This document shows, piece after piece, positions 55,938 through 64,000 of a stretch of 64,000 nucleotides of DNA (positions are counted from its first letter, which is position 1; each line of letters starts with the position of its first letter). This stretch comes from Macrostomum hystrix. Lineage: Eukaryota > Platyhelminthes > Macrostomidae. The stretch is taken from assembly GCA_950097015.1 (NCBI GenBank), contig CATNEN010000024.1:1803501-1867500 (forward strand). Direction: 5' to 3'. Below the pieces are notes generated by a model. That model saw only the letters and a program-made list of their open reading frames with translations. It made no database searches and had not been told where the DNA came from. A program made the translations under genes and the position numbers.

Positions 55938-56259
55938 GTGGGCATCATTTGGTGACACTAGACCCGCAGCCAGCGAGGAGGCAATGCTGCCCATTTCGCT
56001 GACTCCTGAGCACACACGCACACAAATACTGTACGCAGGCGTGCACTCCAACAGGTGTGTACATCTGCCCTGACTTTCTCATAGTCAGACAGTGTACAAT
56101 ATTCACTGTGCCAAGAAAGTTTGCCCTCAAGGGCGTAAATTGCACAAAGCCTTCTCTCCGGAGCAGCGCCCCACATAAATGTTGCCTCACCACGGAATCG
56201 AGCTCAGGGACCTCGGTGAGACCGGCAAACTCATTAACTGCCCCGCCACTCACCCTCCA
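55938..56259 (-). mobile_element. SINE family B, unit 1
   Basis: Minus orientation. Head includes GGCGGGGCAGTTAATGAG and TGAGCTCGATTCC; 3' end GGGTCTAGTGTCACC. Confidence 0.85.
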
Positions 56260-56330
56260 ATAAAACGCCATACAGATAAATAAACGCAAGGCTTAGAAGC
56301 TGTGTAAATTTAACTCATGTGTGAATCACC

Positions 56331-56558
56331 CTGTGGCGGCGCAGGGGGGGGGGGGGCGGGGGGGGGGCGGGCTGCCCCCGGGTGACCACCCCTCACCACC
56401 CTCAGGGGGTGACCACCCACTTAAAAAAATTTGGTACTTTACCATATTTGTTCAAAAGTGTGGTCACCCCATGGGGCATGGGGGGTGGTCACCTGAGACC
56501 TCAGGGGGGGTGACCACCCAACCACCGCCCCCCAGCTGGCGGTCCTGCGCCGCCACTG
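56331..56558. mobile_element. hAT-like MITE, unit 1
   Basis: 228 bp with terminal inverted repeats CTGTGGCGGCGCAGG and (inverted) CAGTGGCGGCGCAGG. It is flanked by the 8-bp direct repeat GAATCACC at 56323-56330 and 56559-56566. An 8-bp target duplication and CAGTGGCG-type ends fit the hAT superfamily. There is no transposase, and the interior contains repeated GTGACCACCC blocks. Confidence 0.88.
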
Positions 56559-56593
56559 GAATCACCACACAGAATGTGGGCATCAGGAGGGAT

Positions 56594-56915
56594 GTGGGCA
56601 TCATTTGGTGACACTAGACCCGCAGCCAGCGAGGAGGCAATGCTGCCCATTTCGCTGACTCCTGAGCACACACGCACACAAATACTGTACGCAGGCGTGC
56701 ACTCCAACAGGTGTGTACATCTGCCCTGACTTTCTCATAGTCAGACAGTGTACAATATTCACTGTGCCAAGAAAGTTTGCCCTCAAGGGCGTAAATTGCA
56801 CAAAGCCTTCTCTCCGGAGCAGCGCCCCACATAAATGTTGCCTCACCACGGAATCGAGCTCAGGGACCTCGGTGAGACCGGCAAACTCATTAACTGCCCC
56901 GCCACTCACCCTCCA
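56594..56915 (-). mobile_element. SINE family B, unit 2
   Basis: Second copy, carried by the tandem triplication and not by a new insertion. Confidence 0.85.
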
Positions 56916-56986
56916 ATAAAACGCCATACAGATAAATAAACGCAAGGCTTAGAAGCTGTGTAAATTTAACTCATGTGTGAATCACC

Positions 56987-57212
56987 CTGTGGCGGCGCAG
57001 GGGGGGGGGGGCAGGGGGGGGCGGGCTGCCCCCGGGTGACCACCCCTCACCACCCTCAGGGGGTGACCACCCACTTAAAAAAATTTGGTACTTTACCATA
57101 TTTGTTCAAAAGTGTGGTCACCCCATGGGGCATGGGGGGTGGTCACCTGAGACCTCAGGGGGGGTGACCACCCAACCACCGCCCCCCAGCTGGCGGTCCT
57201 GCGCCGCCACTG
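56987..57212. mobile_element. hAT-like MITE, unit 2
   Basis: Same ends and the same GAATCACC flanks (56979-56986, 57213-57220) as unit 1. Copied by the triplication. Confidence 0.88.
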
Positions 57213-57247
57213 GAATCACCACACAGAATGTGGGCATCAGGAGGGAT

Positions 57248-57569
57248 GTGGGCATCATTTGGTGACACTAGACCCGCAGCCAGCGAGGAGGCAATGCTGC
57301 CCATTTCGCTGACTCCTGAGCACACACGCACACAAATACTGTACGCAGGCGTGCACTCCAACAGGTGTGTACATCTGCCCTGACTTTCTCATAGTCAGAC
57401 AGTGTACAATATTCACTGTGCCAAGAAAGTTTGCCCTCAAGGGCGTAAATTGCACAAAGCCTTCTCTCCGGAGCAGCGCCCCACATAAATGTTGCCTCAC
57501 CACGGAATCGAGCTCAGGGACCTCGGTGAGACCGGCAAACTCATTAACTGCCCCGCCACTCACCCTCCA
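57248..57569 (-). mobile_element. SINE family B, unit 3
   Basis: Third copy within the triplication. Confidence 0.85.
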
Positions 57570-57640
57570 ATAAAACGCCATACAGATAAATAAACGCAAG
57601 GCTTAGAAGCTGTGTAAATTTAACTCATGTGTGAATCACC

Positions 57641-57865
57641 CTGTGGCGGCGCAGGGGGGGGGGGGCAGGGGGGGCGGGCTGCCCCCGGGTGACCACCCCT
57701 CACCACCCTCAGGGGGTGACCACCCACTTAAAAAAATTTGGTACTTTACCATATTTGTTCAAAAGTGTGGTCACCCCATGGGGCATGGGGGGTGGTCACC
57801 TGAGACCTCAGGGGGGGTGACCACCCAACCACCGCCCCCCAGCTGGCGGTCCTGCGCCGCCACTG
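57641..57865. mobile_element. hAT-like MITE, unit 3
   Basis: Same ends and 8-bp flanks as units 1 and 2; slightly shorter poly-G runs. Confidence 0.88.
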
Positions 57866-58212
57866 GAATCACCACACAGAATTATTATCAAATACTGACT
57901 ACTCAATATCTGTTGTAGGATTTAATTCATGACTCTACTGCCAAATTATCTAAAATCCAAGTACAGCTTAGGTTAGCAACGAATTAAATTAAGATCCATT
58001 ATACACTTTTACCATGTAGTTGCACTTGCTGGCTCAACAATATCATGCCACACTCGCAAATAGATAGACAATATGGTGTTGCTTATGCGGCTTGAATCTG
58101 AATGCCGCCATTTGAGTGCAAGTGTACCGGGCGCGCTGTGATTGGCGATACCATATGGGGGTATATATCTATAATCAAGCATACTAACTATGGGCCTCAG
58201 GGCAGTGGCTTT

Positions 58213-58545
58213 TTATCTAGCTTTAAGTATGCTTTCTATGAAGTACACAAAAATTTCTGTTAATTCTGTGCTTTCCTGTGTCAATAAATACACCATTTTG
58301 TCATCAACGGCTAGGCTTTCAAAATTTCGAACAGTACCTGCCACTTTCTCTATGAATTTATTTCTACGAGTAATTGGAATATGAACAGACCAATCGCATC
58401 TAAAGAGAATATGAATTTCGTTCTCAACCCCGACTCTACATTTTGGACATGTTCTGTTTTCATAAGCGATTTTCGGTCCTACAGTGCGCAATGTCTGACA
58501 GGCCAGTTTATGGTTTCCTAGACGAAATCGGAACATTGTGCGCCT
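58213..58545 (-). pseudogene. LINE (non-LTR retrotransposon) C-terminal scrap
   Basis: A 107-codon fragment with RFRLGNHKLACQ followed by CPKC...E.HILFRC. This Cys/His pattern is typical of the zinc-finger-like end after the reverse transcriptase in many LINEs. No reverse transcriptase core is next to it. Confidence 0.65.
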
Positions 58546-59648
58546 TTGTTCTGCTATAGTTTGCTATTATTTTTTATGCTACCATCAACTCAAGATTTTC
58601 CAGCTTTGCCAGTCGAAAAGCAGGAAAATGTAAAAAATGAAACCGGTTTAAAGTCTAGAAAATTTCAGAAATGAATTGAATAGAAAAAAATATGTCTTAG
58701 GGAATTAAAAAGTACAAGTATATTTCCCGTTCCGTTCATTTTTACGATTCAGATATACTGTATTGTTCGTTACTAAATTATTCGCTCACTTAGATTTGGA
58801 TGAACATCTTTGAAAACTTTGAAAAGCTGCCTAAGCTTTCTTATTCCGTAAAAGTAGGTAATTGCTGACTAAAATAAAGAATGCCGATTAATCACAATTA
58901 CGCAATGTTCACTCATTTTAAAATATACTTTAACTGCCAAATACTGCACGGTAGGCGCAATCACTTTGCATATAAGAAAGACTAAATGATCCCATTTTAC
59001 TTTTTTGTGTTCCGCACCCCGCGTGGCGGCTCTCTCTCTCACGGACAATGCTGCTAAAGCATTTTTTTCATTCATTTATTTCGAATATACTGGAATAGTA
59101 ATGAAGGATGCGTTTACAATTAGAGAGCACAACAATAGAGGCATCGCTTAAAACAGAAAATGTTTAATGTTTCAAAGTGGAAGCTAAAATCACGGGCCCG
59201 CCATGCATAGAGTGAGATGTGAAACAGTCAGAAGCTTATTATCTAACCCTACCTGCTTGTTGCTTTTCGCTGATTCATTGTAATATGGGGGCTGAGCGAT
59301 GGCAGGTGATGATATGGCCATCACAGCTGCTACGAGCTGTAGCGATATGATCGCGAATGTGATTCTAAGTGAAAAGAGACTCTCTTCTTTGTCATCGTTG
59401 CATTGTGCGCATGAATATCCGTTCAGTGCTCACTGGTCGTCATAGAGACCGGGTGACAAACAAAAGCACGTCTGTCCAGAGAAACTGCTAGATATATTGG
59501 CCTGTTTCGCTCGCCCTCCGGTTCTTTTTCGCCGTCTCGCTGCTAGAAAATTTCATTCGATCGTCTCAATTATCGTAAATTTGGACATTTTCTTGACAAT
59601 TTTTCTCTACGAGTGCACGGATAATTTTTTTAAGATTCCGCCGCCAAT
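58546..59648. other. upstream region of polycystin copy b
   Basis: No gene recognised. Unlike the region upstream of copy a, I see no TATA box close to the start codon at 59649. Confidence 0.4.
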
Positions 59649-62600
59649 ATGGCTCTTGTGCAGCCGTCTAAGTATACGCAGCTTGTTCTGTTGCTTCTTT
59701 GCGCGTGGCTAGCACAAACGACAGGTATGTTCCACATCAATACAATATGCGAGCTACAATACAATCAATACAAGCCCAACGGTCAAAAGTTGTGAGAAAG
59801 TATGGGGTATTTAAAAAAAGCGCGCTTAGTCACGCCATCCCTGATGAAGGCTGCACCATGAAGTCTAACCAGGCTTTAGCGCTTACTGAGTCCGCGCTCT
59901 GGTAGGACTCGGTGCGGATGACGAGACGGGTCAGCTTCATTCAGCGCTCTAGCAGTGATAGCTATTGCGGGAGTTCTGCCTACGCAAGACCTCTAAGACG
60001 CCGCAGATTCTCTTGGACGCAGGGCATCAGATCCCCACTCACAGTTCCCCAATGTCGACCATTTCACATCGCTTGTAAAAAACTTGCCTATGAGCAATGA
60101 TGCCTCATTAGGTAATAGCACGGCTAATTTATGCCCTGTCGAGCTCATCTAGCTCACCTGTCAGCACATACACGGACACCTACTCATGCAGGCATGCAGA
60201 TATGTACAAGCAAGTCTCACTGTGCGGAACAGCTCAACAGGGAGCTATGAAATCCGAGTAGCCCAAGCCTTAACCCTCATAAGTCACAAATTATTGGGGC
60301 CTCAACGAGGAACTCAGATCAGGCGAAAAAGCACTGAAACGTCGAGTTTAAGCATATAAGCATAGCTCTAATACTAAGATTATCGTAATTTCTTTGACAA
60401 TTTGACAGCCGCCGACCGGTACCCGTGCAAGCAGCTGCACCAGCCGGGCAGCGCCAGGCGGGAGTTCCGGGTCAACCCAGGCGTGGTTCCGGTGGAAACC
60501 ACTGACCCGACTGACAACTGCCTGATGACCTGCCGACAGATGGACTACAGGTGAGCCAAAGTTCTGAGTAGTTTTACTAGCATTTTTAAACACAAAATCA
60601 AGTCCAGCAGCAATCCATGCAAGTCTTGTCATGGGGTAGTACGATCGACCTATTTTATTGATTTTGAATCTCTAAATTTGACCAAATGAAGAGGGAAACC
60701 AGTCTAAAATACTAGTATAATTTTTATTTAACAAAACTGCTTTCGTTTAGCTACGCCGTGTACACGAACCAGAGCTGCCAGTGCAGCAACGCCTCTGTAG
60801 CCGCCCTGGGCAATGCCACCTCCGAGTTCTGCCTACCCGGCACCTGCGAAGTGACCACCTGGTCCCAGACTGCCGCCTGCTTCGTCAACTGGACCTTCGT
60901 CGGCACCGTCCGCTCTGTGCCCACCTACAAGAAGGCTGCCATGCGTGTCTCTGGGGGTAGGTGGTATAGAGCCTCAAATCCCCGTCATCTCATATACTTA
61001 CCGTTTCACATCATCACAATCCCACTCCCATTGTCTCGCATCCTCATCATCTCACATCCTCACTGTTTCACAACCTCACAATCTCACATAAAATCATCTC
61101 ACATAAAATCATCTCACATCCCATCATCTCACATCCCTACCGTTTCCCATCATCACAATCCCACTCCCATTGTCTCGCATCCTCATCATCTCACATCCTC
61201 ACTGTTTCACAACCTCACAATCTCACATAAAATAATCTCACATCTCATCATCTCACATCCCATCATCTCACATCCCTACCGTTTCCCATCATCACAATCC
61301 CACTCCCATTGTCTCGCATCCTCATCATCTCACATCCTCACTGTTTCACAACCTCACAATCTCACATAAAATAATCTCACATCTCATCATCTCACATCCC
61401 ATCATCTCACATCCCATCATCTCACATCCCATCATCTCACATCCCATCATCTCACATCCCATCATCTCACATCCCATCATCTCACATCCCATCATCTCAC
61501 ATCCCATCATCTCACATCCCATCATCTCACATCCCATCATCTCACATCCCATCATCTGACATCCCATCATCGCTCATCCCATCATCTCACATCCCATCAT
61601 CTCACATCACATCATCTCACATCACATCATCTCACATCACATCATCTCACATCCCATCATCTCACATCCCATCATCTCACATCCCATCATCTCACATCCC
61701 ATCATCTCACATCCCATCATCTCACATCCCATCATCTCACATCCCATCATCTCACATCCCATCATCTCACATCCCATCATCTTACATCCCATCATCTCAC
61801 ATCCCATCATCTCACATCCCATCATCTCACATCCCATCATCTCACATCCCATCATCTCACATCCCATCATCTCACATTCCATAATCTCACATCCCATCAT
61901 CTCACATCCCATAATCTTACATAAAATTATCTCAATCCTCATCACCCCGCATGTCCTGCAGCTCCCTCTGCACTGGTCACTAGCGGGGACACTGTGGACA
62001 TCACCATCGACATCAACGACGGCACAGCCACCGTGCTGGACCATTCTGTGTGGACCGACTGGCAGCAGGAACTCAGGCAGCGGACTCAGCAGGGCATGGA
62101 GACCGGCGTCCCGGTTCGAGAGAACTTTCCGAGTGAGCGGCTTCATTGCTTTCTGCTTTTCTGTGTTGAACGTGGCCACAAAGTAAAACAAAAAATTCAG
62201 GGAAGGCCCAACACGGGGCGCAGGAAAGTTTTTAAAATATTTAGTTGAGCAATTTAAGAAGAGTTTTCTATACTAAGTTAAATAAAATTTGTTATTATGC
62301 GGAGTTATTCATATCCTTATCTATTTATCTAAAAGATAATTATTGCAACAACAACAATAACCAGAAAGTTATTCAGATATTTGTCTATTTTTAATGTTGA
62401 CTTAGAACTGTGTGCTTGATGTATCACAAATGTATTGTCAAAAAGCTTATAATCGTTCAAAAGACAACGGAATCGTAGTGGCTAAGGGTTTTCAGGTCAT
62501 ATCTCGGCAGAGTAAATTTCAGCGTTAAAGTTTAAACTTAAGAAAACACATATGCCTTATTAAACGGGGTCAAAGCTTTTACAAATATTTATTGGGCTGC

Positions 62601-64000
62601 TAAAAAAGACCTAGTCTGATTGTCGAGGTCAGGTCAATACTTGAAATTCAACAGTTTTCTTCTTTGAGTCATCATTAGAAGACTAAATCCCTTTGACAAA
62701 CCGGCCTTCTCCGCAGAGCAAAAGGCTCTGCTGAACACAGAGGTCAAGCAGCCGAAGCTGCTCAGCTCTCCCGTCCAGCTGACCGCCGTGCTTCGAGTGC
62801 AGCAGCGACTCAGGGCTGTCGGCAGCGTCCAAGTTTCTGCAGACGGCTTCACCGATGGCAACGCCACCTGGGGCAGCGAGGTGACAATCACTGCGCCCTT
62901 CCAGCTTGGCTCGAATGTGACTGCGGAGGTCGACTTCAAGATCGGCAAGACTGTGGTCATCAGCGGCGTCAGTGAGTTCGAACTCCGCAGCTCGATATTT
63001 TTCTAGATTGATGCACTTTGGTTCAAGTCAAGTCAAATAGTCAAAATAACAGCTGCTTCTTTAGGCTTGTATGGTGGACGCATTGGCTCCTAAAATGGTT
63101 TGTCGAAAAAAATGCTGCTCACAACTTCTACAGATGCGGTGCCCGTGAACTTCCGACAGCCGGAGAGTCAGCAGCCGTACACAGCCGACAGCAGCTCAGC
63201 CGGGCTGCTGCTGCTCAACTATGACGTCAGCGTCGCGTGCACCATCACCAGCGTCGCATTTCACGCCAACGTGTCTTCAGGCGCCAGCTTTGAAGTTCAG
63301 GTGAAGCTTGCGGCAAAGTGGACAGGACTGAGTTCGTAGATGAGGCTTTGTGTTGGCTCATTCGTTTCCGACTTAGGAGCAGTTTAAATTAATTCTTCAT
63401 CAAACAGCAAAGCGGTGAAACGGAGGGCACATGGGTAGTTGACTGCACATCCATACCATCTCACATCCCCCTCATCCCAAATCCAATAAGATGTCTCATT
63501 ATGATCCAATGGTCGTATATGTCTCGTTGATGTGGGCGACGACTAGCTGACAGGGACAGAAAATCAAGTCCGTGAAGTTATTCAGATGATTCTTAGTCGT
63601 TCGGTCAGCCAAGGTGAAAAAGCAAGAAAATAAAAGGGGGTGCAGCAATTATACCAAGGGTTAGGGGAAGTTTAGAGGAAAGAGGTAAAGCAACCATTGT
63701 TCTAAGTGAGTACAGCATAAGCATTGAAAACTAAAAAAAACTGCTTCTGCGTATCGCCACAGGTGCTGCGCCCCCAGTGCACGGCTGGAAGTACCTACTG
63801 CTATGTGAGCAACACCTGTATTCCGACTGGCCAGTCCTGTGGTCTCCAGCCCAGCGTTCGGACATTCGCCTGCAGCGGTGACCGCTGGAGCCTTCAAAAG
63901 CGCCAATGCTCCAGCGCCACCGGACCCGCGAGCCAGTTTCCGATGTTCGCAGGCCAGCTGTCAACGGTTCAACGCGTGACTCTGACAGTCGCCACCGTCG
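59649..64000 (+). CDS. polycystin-1-like protein (copy b), 5' part, cut by window end
   Basis: Exons 59649-59724, 60409-60550, 60751-60956, 61962-62132, 62717-62971, 63134-63300 and 63763 to the window edge. Exons 2-6 have exactly the lengths of copy a (142, 206, 171, 255, 167 bp), with near-identical coding sequence, splice sites and introns. The one amino-acid change I found is Thr to Met in exon 4 (GTETGV to GMETGV). Exon 1 is unrelated to copy a: it encodes MALVQPSKYTQLVLLLLCAW..., another signal peptide, yet ends in the same phase 1, so splicing to exon 2 restores the same WSC domain. I see no frameshift or stop in the exons visible. Whether the PKD, GPS and channel parts follow cannot be seen. 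Confidence 0.85.
61003..61360. repeat. ~138-bp tandem repeat in copy b, intron 3
   Basis: Nearly three copies of a block with ATCACAATCCCACTCCCATT and TCACATCCTCACTGTTTCAC. Copy a has this block once, so it multiplied only in copy b or was lost from copy a. Confidence 0.9.
61361..61930. repeat. 15-bp minisatellite in copy b, intron 3
   Basis: About 37 copies of ATCCCATCATCTCAC (inverse of the copy a unit), more than twice the number in copy a. Confidence 0.96.

Larger units (their letters stand above)
55931..57885. repeat. tandem triplication of a SINE plus MITE block
   Basis: Three units start at 55931, 56587 and 57241 (spacing 656 and 654 bp) and are nearly identical. Each has a family-B SINE (minus orientation) and a hAT-like MITE. 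Length differences fall in the poly-G runs of the MITE. The joint between units reads AGAATGTGGGCATCAGGAGG. Confidence 0.95.
60398..64000 (+). repeat. right arm of large inverted duplication
   Basis: Inverse counterpart of 44905-47852, about 650 bp longer. The surplus lies in intron 3 (expanded minisatellites) and in intron 4 (an extra stretch of about 75-90 bp near 62300-62375). The arms are separated by about 12.5 kb. Confidence 0.95.

Noticed and set aside
56321-57918. Gly/Pro-rich open frames in the triplication
   Set aside because: They come from the poly-G and GTGACCACC blocks of the MITE, repeated three times.

Overview
The window is nuclear DNA of a multicellular animal. Genes are split by GT-AG introns, the protein families are metazoan (polycystin-1, SPARC, NO-sensor-type guanylate cyclase, FERM, rhodopsin-like GPCR), and tRNA-derived SINEs, a Ty3/gypsy-like LTR element, hAT-like MITEs and many minisatellites fill the space between and within genes. 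I suspect a free-living flatworm or another lophotrochozoan, but only from general character (inference). The gene models were assembled by hand: exon ends were set on GT/AG sites and codon phase was checked across every junction. No transcript data were available.

Left part (1-20 kb): two exons of a FERM-domain gene (minus strand) with large minisatellites in and beside its intron; an intronless class A GPCR (minus); a very AT-rich stretch without visible genes (12.6-15.6 kb); then a complete six-exon SPARC/osteonectin-like gene (plus), whose last exon runs into a 46-bp minisatellite.

Middle (21.7-48 kb): a haem-domain guanylate cyclase (minus, ten coding exons, 634 residues) that keeps the haem-ligand His and the residues expected of a self-sufficient cyclase. 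It is followed by a 24-exon polycystin-1-like gene (minus, 3601 residues, phases consistent throughout) with signal peptide, WSC, PKD repeats, REJ-like region, GPS, PLAT and an 11-TM channel module.

Right part (48-64 kb): a small secreted-peptide gene (plus) head-to-head with the polycystin gene; a 31-bp minisatellite interrupted by a damaged LTR retrotransposon; a small three-exon gene of unknown function; a tandem triplication of a SINE plus a hAT-like MITE; a LINE scrap; and a second polycystin gene on the plus strand. This second gene is a near-identical inverted copy of the first from exon 2 onward, but it has a different first exon and signal peptide. The window ends inside its exon 7.

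The genes do not form a pathway. The strongest biology is the head-to-head polycystin pair with exchanged first exons, and several minisatellites that touch or contain splice signals, one of them apparently seeded by the start of a polycystin exon.
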